Part shown: piece after piece, positions 1 to 5,947 of the stretch | Layout of the letters: each line of letters starts with the position of its first letter | Position numbering within the stretch: position 1 is the first letter of the stretch | Assembly (NCBI GenBank): GCA_026991065.1 | Contig: JALXCG010000407.1 | Location: forward strand, 1 to 6,085 | Direction: 5' to 3' | Length of the DNA stretch: 6,085 nt | Source: JALXCG01 sp026991065 [NCBI: Gemmatimonadota bacterium] | Lineage (GTDB): Bacteria > GCA-2686955 | Made by a program: the position numbers and the translations under genes | Notes under the pieces: model-generated | Seen by the model: the letters and a program-made list of their open reading frames with translations, nothing else | The model's database searches: none | Told to the model about the DNA's origin: nothing

Positions 1-40
1 CTCCTGCCCCACGCGGCTATTGAGCCGCGTGGGGCAGGAG
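1..40 (-). terminator. Perfect 18-bp hairpin at the operon end (candidate intrinsic terminator)
   Basis: Positions 1-18 and 23-40 are exact reverse complements with no mismatch. They form an 18-bp stem (14 of 18 pairs G:C) closed by a 4-nt loop at 19-22, which reads CAAT on the minus strand. The stem starts inside the last codons of the DUF218 gene, whose TAG stop (19-17) lies in the loop and first stem bases. In minus-strand RNA this is a very stable hairpin at the end of a four-gene operon, as expected for a terminator or a 3'-end stabiliser. The U-tract that would prove Rho-independent termination would lie beyond position 1 and cannot be seen. On the plus strand no T-run follows position 40. 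Because the palindrome begins exactly at base 1, an assembly fold-back at a contig end is an alternative. Confidence 0.6.
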
Positions 41-835
41 TGACGCGGGCCACACCCAGGCCACCGGAAAACCGCTGTCGCCCGGCGCAACCTGCAGCGA
101 TTCCGGCTCCACCCGCACCTCGCGCAACGCCCCCGGGGGCTCCAGCATCACCGGATCGGGGCGAAAAACGCGGGCATAGAGATAAGCGATCACCTCGGCG
201 ATCACAATCCGGGTCCCCTGGCTGGTGGTCCACCAGTGGGAAGGATCGTAGGAAGTGGGAGGCACCGCGATCGACCCCAGGAGCAGCCGGTCACCCAGTA
301 CCCGCTCGAACGCAAACCAGGAGCGCCGCGTATGGGGGCCGAGCGAAAGCAGATCGACAGCGTCCACCTGGCGCCCGCTGATCTCCAGCCAACGCCCGAA
401 GGTGAGCGCGGAGTTGTAGGTGCGCTCGCGCACAGTCGCCGGCACCGGCAGTGCCAGCACCGAATCGGGATCGAGTCCCATCAGAACCAGGCGATCCGCC
501 GCCAACTCCGCCGCGGTTCCGTAGCGGGCCAGTTGCGTCCCCACTTCGAGCGGCACACCGACCGTCACAATCTGCTGATAATCATGGGTACGAAACTCCC
601 GCAGTGCCACTGCCAGGGCGTGGTCCGGTACCCAGCCGTCGATCACCAGAATCCCCCGGTGAATCGGTTGCGAGCGCGAAAGATAGGGATCGATCGCCGC
701 CAGCGCCAAGCGCAACAGAAGAAGCAGCAAAGCCAAGAGCAGCAGCGCGCCGCGCCAGGTCGGCACCCAGAGCAGCCGGCGCCGAAACAGGGCCCACGAA
801 CGTGACCGAGAGGGAGCAGATGCAGGGGGGCTCAC
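17..835 (-). CDS. Membrane-anchored DUF218 (ElyC/SanA/YdcF-type) protein
   Basis: This 272-residue protein has a short basic N-terminus (RSRSW..FRRR, residues 11-20) and one strong hydrophobic segment (about residues 29-48, mostly Leu/Ala). An extracytoplasmic domain follows at about residues 55-225. Family-like features are the first strand ILVIDGWVPD (62-71), the glycine-bearing VTVGVPLE (90-97), RERTYNSA (136-143, matching the conserved R-x-T-x-x-(N)-A region), LGPHTRRS (165-172) and WWTTSQG (201-207), which precedes a final helix IAEVIAYLYARVF. DUF218 proteins such as ElyC and SanA affect envelope polymer synthesis or barrier function in enterobacteria, but their reaction is poorly defined, so no enzyme activity is claimed. 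The basic-then-hydrophobic order predicts the domain lies outside the membrane. The GTG start at 835-833 overlaps the GH31 stop by 4 nt (GTGA). A longer in-frame ATG at 1102 would overlap GH31 by 271 nt with low-complexity sequence and is rejected. No Shine-Dalgarno precedes the GTG, so reinitiation is likely. Residues 226-272 are Pro-rich and match nothing I recognise. The stop codon lies inside the terminal hairpin. Confidence 0.82.
   Translation of the reverse strand: MSPPASAPSRSRSWALFRRRLLWVPTWRGALLLLALLLLLLRLALAAIDPYLSRSQPIHRGILVIDGWVPDHALAVALREFRTHDYQQIVTVGVPLEVGTQLARYGTAAELAADRLVLMGLDPDSVLALPVPATVRERTYNSALTFGRWLEISGRQVDAVDLLSLGPHTRRSWFAFERVLGDRLLLGSIAVPPTSYDPSHWWTTSQGTRIVIAEVIAYLYARVFRPDPVMLEPPGALREVRVEPESLQVAPGDSGFPVAWVWPASLLPHAAQ
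832..835 (-). promoter_or_regulatory. GTGA stop/start overlap, GH31 to DUF218 gene
   Basis: The TGA stop of the GH31 gene (834-832) shares three bases with the GTG start of the DUF218 gene (835-833). No GGAG-like element lies within about 12 nt upstream of the GTG. Translation of the last gene therefore probably depends on ribosomes finishing GH31 (termination-reinitiation). The overlap is read directly; the coupling is inferred. Confidence 0.75.
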
Positions 836-2640
836 TGAAGCGAATCCGAGATCGGCGGCCAGGGGGCGTCGAAGTCGGTCGCGGCCGGCGGCGGACCGGT
901 CACCTGCGGCGCCAAGACCTCCGGCAGCAGCTCCGCGTCGATGCGAACCTCTCCCTCGCCGATCACCCAGAGCGTTTGAGCGCCATACCACCAGCCACGG
1001 GTCACGCCGGCGCCGCTCTCGTCCGCCGGTTGCATCCGGCGCGGAACGGCGCCACGCGCATCCTCGACCCGCTGCGGGCGGGTCACGCCGCGCAGCGCCC
1101 AATGCGTCGCGCCAGCCGCTCCCTCCTGCCAGAAACGCCAGCCGCTTCCGGCCCGCTCATAACCGGCCCGGCGCATCTCCTCCGGCGTCCAGTAGCTCAC
1201 CTCCTCGGCCGCCGCACCCGGCCGGGCAACCAGCAGGAACTCGGTCCCCGGCGGCAGCAGCGCCGCCTCCAGCCCGGGGATCTCCGGCCGCGCCCGCAGC
1301 GGGAGAATCGAGCCCTCCCGCTGAAAAAGCGGCAGTTCCGCCAAGGGCACGCGCCGGTAGGCCAGCGAACCACCCCGGTGCACCTCGCCGTTCCACCAGT
1401 CGATCCAGCGACCGAAAAGCGGAAAACGGATCCAGCGCCCCGGTTTTTCGGTCACCATCGGGGCGACGAAGAGATCGTGCCCAAGACGATAGTTCCAGGT
1501 GCCGGGCATCGGCTTCACCACCGGCTTTCCGGCGGCCCAGGCGGCTCCGCCGGCACTCATGAAGTAGGGCAAGAGCGCCTCGTGCAGCTCCACGAATCGG
1601 CGGTAGATCTCCAGCGTCTCCTCGTCGAAAGCCCAGGGCCGGTGCTCTCCGCTGCCGCCATTCTCCATCAACGGCATCAAAGCCCCCATCTGAGCCCAGC
1701 GCAGCAGCACCTCCTTGCTGCGCCCGAGCGGCTGCCGATCGTTGTTGCCGAAGCCGCCGATATCGGAGCCGATGTTGACATAGCCGCACCAGGCGGAATG
1801 GAAGAGATTGCTGAGCGCGATGCGCAGCCCGCGGAAGCTCCCATCCTGGTCACCGACCCAGCCCGCCCAGAGCACATCGTGGGGGCTGAAGGGCCAATAG
1901 AAGAGCCCGTCGGCCGAATCCACCGGCCGTGACATGATCAACCGCTCGTCGCCCAAACGTTCACGGGTGTAGTAGAAAAAATCGCGGTAATAGAGGTTGG
2001 CATACTCCCGCGGACGCAGGGGCCCGCCCCAGCCGCGCGGTACGCCGAGAAGAATGGTCAGAAACTCGGTGCCATCGGTCTTCCAGCCGTCGATGCCGAG
2101 ATCCAGCACCGGGTCCATCAGCCCGTGCCAATAGGCAAGCGCGGCGGGATTGGTGTAGTCGAGAAAGCTCCCCTCCCCCTTCCACCATTCGATGGTGCGT
2201 CCATCATTCAGAAAATAGCCGGCAGCCTCGGCCTCGGCATAGTTCGGGCTGTCGACGTTGATCATCGAGGTGATCCAGAGCAGCACCCGCACATCCAGCG
2301 CATGGAACTCCTCCACCATACCGGCCGGATCGGGATAGAGCGCGGGATCGAACACAAAGGTGTTGTAGCCGGTCTCCCACGGTGAATCGATGATCACCGC
2401 GCCCACCGGCACCTCCCGTTCCAGATAGCCCTGCACCAGCGCCAGCGCCGACTCGCGCGTCCCCTCGTTCTCCCAGACCCAGTGGTGATGAACCCACTCC
2501 GGCCATGGGGGTGCCGGGTCTTGCCGAGTGGCGGCGACGGCGCTGCCGGCTCCCGCCCCCAGTCCCGCCAGCAGAACCCACACACTCAGCCGGTGGATCT
2601 CGCATCTTCCGATCATCATCACGCGTTCCCTCATTGTCAT
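832..2640 (-). CDS. Secreted glycoside hydrolase family 31 (alpha-glucosidase-like), lacking the N-terminal domain
   Basis: This 602-residue protein starts with a signal peptide: Arg-rich n-region, hydrophobic core at about residues 18-30, and likely cleavage after AVA at 34-36. The (beta/alpha)8 barrel begins almost at once (residues 46 to about 360). It carries the substrate-site strand VIIDSPWETGYNTF (82-95), the nucleophile motif DGWKTDGTE (D189 predicted nucleophile) and WVGDQ (D264 predicted acid/base). It also has the GH31 hallmark GSDIGGF (291-297) and a late barrel HRPW (333-336). A beta-sandwich follows, with family-typical LFVAPMV (390-396), FGRWIDWWNGEVHRGG (409-424) and PLFQREGSILPL (437-448), then a distal beta-domain to the end. 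GH31 enzymes are retaining and mostly cleave alpha-glycosides (alpha-glucosides, alpha-xylosides, sulfoquinovosides and others); the substrate here cannot be read off. Most members carry an N-terminal beta-sandwich of 150-250 residues, which this one lacks. The ATG at 2640 overlaps the dinB stop by 4 nt and has a good ribosome binding site. A second ATG at 2634 is possible and changes only two residues. Confidence 0.93.
   Translation of the reverse strand: MTMRERVMMIGRCEIHRLSVWVLLAGLGAGAGSAVAATRQDPAPPWPEWVHHHWVWENEGTRESALALVQGYLEREVPVGAVIIDSPWETGYNTFVFDPALYPDPAGMVEEFHALDVRVLLWITSMINVDSPNYAEAEAAGYFLNDGRTIEWWKGEGSFLDYTNPAALAYWHGLMDPVLDLGIDGWKTDGTEFLTILLGVPRGWGGPLRPREYANLYYRDFFYYTRERLGDERLIMSRPVDSADGLFYWPFSPHDVLWAGWVGDQDGSFRGLRIALSNLFHSAWCGYVNIGSDIGGFGNNDRQPLGRSKEVLLRWAQMGALMPLMENGGSGEHRPWAFDEETLEIYRRFVELHEALLPYFMSAGGAAWAAGKPVVKPMPGTWNYRLGHDLFVAPMVTEKPGRWIRFPLFGRWIDWWNGEVHRGGSLAYRRVPLAELPLFQREGSILPLRARPEIPGLEAALLPPGTEFLLVARPGAAAEEVSYWTPEEMRRAGYERAGSGWRFWQEGAAGATHWALRGVTRPQRVEDARGAVPRRMQPADESGAGVTRGWWYGAQTLWVIGEGEVRIDAELLPEVLAPQVTGPPPAATDFDAPWPPISDSLQ
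2637..2640 (-). promoter_or_regulatory. ATGA stop/start overlap, dinB to GH31 gene
   Basis: The dinB TGA stop (2639-2637) overlaps the GH31 ATG (2640-2638). Unlike the other two junctions, this start has its own strong Shine-Dalgarno within the end of dinB, so GH31 could be translated both by coupling and by independent initiation. Confidence 0.8.
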
Positions 2641-3845
2641 CGCGCCTTCTCCTCTCGCCCTCGGTCGCGGGCGGAGAGAAGACGCGCCGGGCCGATCGCC
2701 CCTTCGCCGAAACGATCCCGAATCGAGTCACTGACCCGATCCAGCGCGGAGCCGGACGACCCCGGATCCTCGAAGAGCGAGATCTGCGCGCTCTCATCGA
2801 AGCCACTGACGGAGACACCGATCAGGCGCACCGCCCGGCCCCGGTTGGCGGCCAACAACTCCCGCAGCGGCGCTGCCGCGCGCTCATAGATCTCGACCGT
2901 CGAGTCGGTGCTCCAGGAACGGGTGTCGGCACGCGTCAACGTGCTGAAGTCGCTCCAGCGCAGTTTCAACTGAACCGTCCGCCCGCGCAAGCCCGCCTTG
3001 CGCACCCGCCGCCCCAGTTCATCCGCCAACCGCAGCAGGGTTTGCTCAAGTCGGTCGCGATCATCGCAATCGGTGGAGAAGGTGGTCTCGTGTCCCAGCG
3101 ATTTGGCGGCGCTGCGGCGCTCCACGGGACGCGGGTCCTCGCCCCGCGCCAGGGCCCGCAGATGACCTGCGCGATCCCTCCCCAAGCGCCGCTCCAGCAA
3201 CATCTTGGGAGCGTCCAGCAGGTCCTCCACCCGGCGCAGGCCGAGGGCGCCCAACTCGCGCCGGAGCTTGGGCCCCACGCCCCACAAGCGTTCCAGGGGC
3301 AAAGGTCGCAGAAACGCCTCTTCGGTTCCCGGCGGGACCACCACGAACCCGCGCGGCTTGCGCAGATCCGAGGCGATCTTGGCGACCGACTTGGTGGTCG
3401 CCACGCCGATCGAAACCACCAGTCGCTCCTCCTCCCAGATCCGGCGCCGCAAGCGCCGTCCGATCGTCGGGCCATCCCCGAAGAGCCGATAGCTGCCGCT
3501 CACGTCCAGAAACGCTTCATCGAGAGAAAGCGGCTCCACATCCGGGGTGAAGTCGCGAAAAATCGCCATCACCCGCCGCGACACCTCCACATAACGCGCC
3601 ATTCGGGGGCGCAGATAGACGCCCTGCGGGCAGCGCTCCCAGGCGCGCGAAATCGGCAATGCCGAATGCACGCCAAAGGCCCTGGCCTCGTAGGACGCGG
3701 TCGACACCACCCCACGACCACGCCCGCCGCGTGGATCAGCCCCGACGATGACCGGTTTCCCGGCCAACTCGGGCCGATCCAACACCTCTACCGCGGCGAA
3801 AAACTGGTCGAGATCGGCGTGGATGATGGCGCGGGCGGGCCTCAC
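2637..3845 (-). CDS. dinB: DNA polymerase IV (Y-family translesion polymerase)
   Basis: This 402-residue, complete Y-family polymerase copies damaged templates with low fidelity and no proofreading. The palm opens with IIHADLDQFFAAVE (7-20): D11 is a metal ligand and F16 the predicted steric gate against ribonucleotides. SYEAR (51-55) follows, then EPLSLDEAFLD (104-114) with catalytic D109/E110, and SIGVATTKSVAKIASD (145-160) running into LRKPRG. A helix-hairpin-helix thumb region lies at 187-211 (LWGVGPKLRRELGALGL), then the little-finger domain from about 240. QISLF at 354-358 fits the beta-clamp-binding consensus QxSLF; it sits 44 residues before the end rather than at the tip as in E. coli (351 aa). 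The GTG start at 3845-3843 overlaps the peptidase stop by 4 nt and puts the first palm strand at residue 7, as in other DinB proteins. An in-frame ATG at 3965 would add 40 residues from the peptidase gene in another frame and is rejected. I found no E. coli-type CTGT-N8-ACAG LexA box in the operon leader, so SOS control is not supported here. Confidence 0.97.
   Translation of the reverse strand: MRPARAIIHADLDQFFAAVEVLDRPELAGKPVIVGADPRGGRGRGVVSTASYEARAFGVHSALPISRAWERCPQGVYLRPRMARYVEVSRRVMAIFRDFTPDVEPLSLDEAFLDVSGSYRLFGDGPTIGRRLRRRIWEEERLVVSIGVATTKSVAKIASDLRKPRGFVVVPPGTEEAFLRPLPLERLWGVGPKLRRELGALGLRRVEDLLDAPKMLLERRLGRDRAGHLRALARGEDPRPVERRSAAKSLGHETTFSTDCDDRDRLEQTLLRLADELGRRVRKAGLRGRTVQLKLRWSDFSTLTRADTRSWSTDSTVEIYERAAAPLRELLAANRGRAVRLIGVSVSGFDESAQISLFEDPGSSGSALDRVSDSIRDRFGEGAIGPARLLSARDRGREEKAR
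2645..2653 (-). promoter_or_regulatory. Shine-Dalgarno of the GH31 gene
   Basis: The minus strand reads AGGAGAAGG here, with its GGAG core about 8 nt before the ATG at 2640-2638. It lies within the last codons of dinB (Glu-Glu-Lys). It is the strongest ribosome binding site at any of the three internal junctions and supports the 2640 start. Confidence 0.75.
3842..3845 (-). promoter_or_regulatory. GTGA stop/start overlap, peptidase to dinB
   Basis: The peptidase TGA stop (3844-3842) shares three bases with the dinB GTG start (3845-3843). No Shine-Dalgarno is visible in the preceding ~15 nt. The low-abundance polymerase may thus be made by inefficient reinitiation after the peptidase. The overlap is seen; the effect on dosage is inferred. 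Confidence 0.75.
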
Positions 3846-5947
3846 GGGATGATGCGACAGGCGTCCGCCGCCACGCGGGTAGTGCCGTAGGCTTCGCCGG
3901 AAACATCGATCACCGCCACAATGTTGCGGCCGTTCTGGAAGCTGTGGCGCCCGAGTGAAACCCACTCCTCGTAGTACTGGTTCTGGTTGACCCGGTAGGG
4001 GCCGGTCCAGCCGCCGCTGGTCTTGATGTAGTAATTGGCGCTCTGGGTGGTGGCGTAGTTACCGGGAATGTGGACCTGGACTTCGAACGAACCGGCGCTG
4101 GTATCGAAGAGCCAGGCGGCGGCGTTCTCATAGGGCATGGAGGTGATATTCCAGGTCCAGCGCGTCGACCCGCCGTAGCCCCAGCCACTGGCCAGCCACC
4201 ACTGGGAGAGCGGCCCCACCAGGCGGAAATTGGGGTCATCGTTGTCGATGATGGTCTCGGAACCGCCGCCACCGTCGCAGTCGGTGGTGGGCCAGCCGCC
4301 ATTCTGGTTGGTCCAGAAGCTCTCGTCGCCGGAGCAGGCACCGGCGAAGGGATCATCGTAGGGGTAGCCGTAGCGCTGCACCTCAAAATGGAGGTGGGGG
4401 CCGGAGGAGTTCCCGGAAGTGCCGCTCTGCCCCACGTGGTCGCTGCAGAGCAGACTGGAAGCGGAAGTCGGCGTGCCGTTCTGCAGATGCGCGTAGATGG
4501 TGCTCGCGTCGCCGTGATCCAGCTTGATCATGTTGCCGAAACCGCCGCAGTCGGTGTTGCCGATCCAGCCATCGCCGAAACCGTCGCAGCGCTGGCTCAC
4601 CGCGCCGTCGGCTCCGGCATAGACCTGGGTCCAGCGCGGCGCCGCGATGTCGGTGCCACGATGCCCGTTGTAGGTAAAGCTGCCGCACTTCCAGTCGAGG
4701 ATTCCTCCGCCCGCGTCGTTGTCGTAGTAGCCGGTATAACCGGGATGGTAGGAGAGGGGGAAGCGGAAGGTGGTCGCCCCCAGAAAACCGGGATCGGAGA
4801 GCGGAGCAGCCGTGGCGACCGGCATGGGATCGGTCGCGGCCGCCTCCTCCACCCGCGCCAGGAGCGCCAGCGCGGCCGGTTCGACCGCCCCCGCGACAGC
4901 GACCGGTTCCGCCCCTTCCGCGGCACCGGCGCGAAGCGGATCCACACTCGCCGCGAAGTGCTCGATCACCACCTCTTCCTGCTCGAACCGGGGTGGATCG
5001 AGACGCACCAGCGAGCTGCTCCCCGCCGCATCCGTGCGCTGAACAAGCAGATCTCCCGCGGCCGTGAACGCCGGCTTCTCACCGGCGCCGAGCGAGCGCG
5101 CCGAACGCGCCCCGAGATCCGCCCACCAGATCTCTTTCCGCCCCTCGAAAACGGCGCACCAGGCGTACGAATCACCGTCGGGAGCGATCACCAGCTGACC
5201 GTTGGAGGTCGGAATCCGCCGCCGTCCCTGCTCCTCGATGGCCGGCTGCGGTTCAGCTCCGGGCGCGGCGATCCGCCAGTAGGCGGCGATCCCGGTGCGG
5301 GCGCCGCTGGTGAAGAGAATCGTGCCGTCGGCCAGGCCGCGCGGACGGGTATCGTCGACCCCATCGGTCCAGCGCTGCACAGCGCCGCCGGCAATCTCAA
5401 TCGCTTCGATGCAGAGCCGTCCGGGGAACGCGCCTCCCGCGTCGCGGCAGCGGGTCACCAGCAGATGTTCGCCGTCGGCAGTAAAGGCGGGATCACCGGC
5501 GCCCTCCAGCCGCAGCAGGGTGCGCCCACCGGCCACCTCCCGCACCTCGACCGCAAAGTCGGTGGTCCAGATCGCCAGCCGGCGCGCGTCGGGCGAGAGC
5601 ACCGCATCCACCACCCGCGGCTCCGCCTCCAGGCAGCGCGGCGCGGCGGCGGAGTCGGCGGCAAAGAGCCAGAGATCGGTGCCGCCGAGTGCGTCGCCAT
5701 GCGGCCGGGGGAGCGCGGCGCGGCGCACGCCGAGCAGCAGCACCTCCCCACCTGCGGTGCGTGCCGCCGAGCGCGGCGCGCGAACACCGGCAAAGCGCAG
5801 CACCGCACCTCCATCGATCACATACGCCGAATCGCCGTCGCCATAGGTCGGCAGCGACTCAGCCGGCGCCCTCCCGGCGCCAGCCAAGAGCAGCAACGAA
5901 CAAGCACCAGCCCATAACCCCAACCCGTTACAACACCGAGGACGCAT
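3842..5947 (-). CDS. Secreted M23 metallopeptidase with N-terminal beta-propeller-like region and golvesin/Xly-type C-terminal domain
   Basis: This is a 701-residue exported protein. The signal peptide has R2/R4, a hydrophobic core at about 11-24 and likely cleavage after APA (27-29). Residues 40-330 hold repeated TolB/WD40-like strand motifs of the S/T-x-D-G/A-x-x-L type (SPDARRLA 118, FTADGEHLLV 155, LADGTILF 205, IAPDGDSYAW 254, FTAAGDLLVQ 294), suggesting a beta-propeller. An Ala/Pro/Glu-rich linker (about 335-383) leads to the M23 (LytM/lysostaphin-type) domain at about 390-535. That domain has GHRGTDIAAP with predicted Zn ligands H429 and D433, YAHL with H487, and GPHLHFEV with H518 and Zn ligand H520. 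All catalytic positions are present, so it is likely an active zinc endopeptidase, most plausibly against peptidoglycan cross-bridges, rather than a degenerate EnvC-like activator. Residues 565-701 (from IIDNDDPNF to RVAADACRII) resemble the golvesin/xanthan-lyase CBD-like domain, a beta-sandwich found on secreted enzymes. Cysteines at 421, 454, 467, 501, 538 and 557 in and after the M23 domain suggest disulfides. It is first in the operon; the ATG at 5947 has a GGAG 7 nt upstream. Confidence 0.93.
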   Translation of the reverse strand: MRPRCCNGLGLWAGACSLLLLAGAGRAPAESLPTYGDGDSAYVIDGGAVLRFAGVRAPRSAARTAGGEVLLLGVRRAALPRPHGDALGGTDLWLFAADSAAAPRCLEAEPRVVDAVLSPDARRLAIWTTDFAVEVREVAGGRTLLRLEGAGDPAFTADGEHLLVTRCRDAGGAFPGRLCIEAIEIAGGAVQRWTDGVDDTRPRGLADGTILFTSGARTGIAAYWRIAAPGAEPQPAIEEQGRRRIPTSNGQLVIAPDGDSYAWCAVFEGRKEIWWADLGARSARSLGAGEKPAFTAAGDLLVQRTDAAGSSSLVRLDPPRFEQEEVVIEHFAASVDPLRAGAAEGAEPVAVAGAVEPAALALLARVEEAAATDPMPVATAAPLSDPGFLGATTFRFPLSYHPGYTGYYDNDAGGGILDWKCGSFTYNGHRGTDIAAPRWTQVYAGADGAVSQRCDGFGDGWIGNTDCGGFGNMIKLDHGDASTIYAHLQNGTPTSASSLLCSDHVGQSGTSGNSSGPHLHFEVQRYGYPYDDPFAGACSGDESFWTNQNGGWPTTDCDGGGGSETIIDNDDPNFRLVGPLSQWWLASGWGYGGSTRWTWNITSMPYENAAAWLFDTSAGSFEVQVHIPGNYATTQSANYYIKTSGGWTGPYRVNQNQYYEEWVSLGRHSFQNGRNIVAVIDVSGEAYGTTRVAADACRIIP

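Larger units (their letters stand above)
17..5947 (-). other. Four-gene translationally coupled operon
   Basis: Peptidase, dinB, GH31 and DUF218 genes follow each other with no intergenic space; each stop overlaps the next start by 4 nt. No internal hairpin or intergenic promoter space exists, and the only leader (5948-6085) and the only strong terminal hairpin (1-40) flank the set. One transcript is therefore the simplest reading. Three products are exported or membrane-anchored, and one is a cytoplasmic polymerase. Confidence 0.8.

Noticed and set aside
836-1102. N-terminal extension of the DUF218 protein from an ATG at 1102
   Set aside because: The extra 89 residues are Arg/Gly/Ala-rich shadow sequence over the GH31 C-terminal coding region. 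The GTG at 835 gives a normal basic-plus-membrane-segment N-terminus.
451-1932. 493-codon open frame on the plus strand
   Set aside because: Spans the antisense of two real genes and their junction, with Pro/Arg-rich composition and no motif.
2505-3890. 461-codon open frame on the plus strand
   Set aside because: Antisense to dinB and the start of GH31; its translation is rich in Arg, Gln, His and Pro, with no recognisable domain and no credible start signal.
3846-3965. N-terminal extension of DinB from an ATG at 3965
   Set aside because: The extra 40 residues lie inside the peptidase gene in another frame and resemble no polymerase N-terminus. The GTG at 3845 gives the canonical start, with IIHADLDQFF at residues 7-16, and a 4-nt overlap like the other junctions.
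5863-5884. GGCGCC-CTCCC-GGCGCC repeat near the start of the peptidase gene
   Set aside because: The six-base arms are themselves palindromic and encode Ala/Gly/Pro of the signal peptide; this is expected by chance in such GC-rich coding DNA and has no flanking extension.
5890-5915. Possible lipoprotein cysteine (C16) in the peptidase signal peptide
   Set aside because: The residues before C16 (WAGA) lack the Leu/Val/Ile at -3 of a lipobox, and the hydrophobic core continues after the cysteine (SLLLLAG). A type I site after APA fits better.
4070-5917. 615-codon open frame on the plus strand
   Set aside because: It is wholly antisense to the peptidase gene, which has a signal peptide, complete M23 motifs and a recognisable C-terminal domain. 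The plus-strand translation is low-complexity, Arg/Gly/Ala-rich and carries no family motif; long antisense frames are expected at this GC content.
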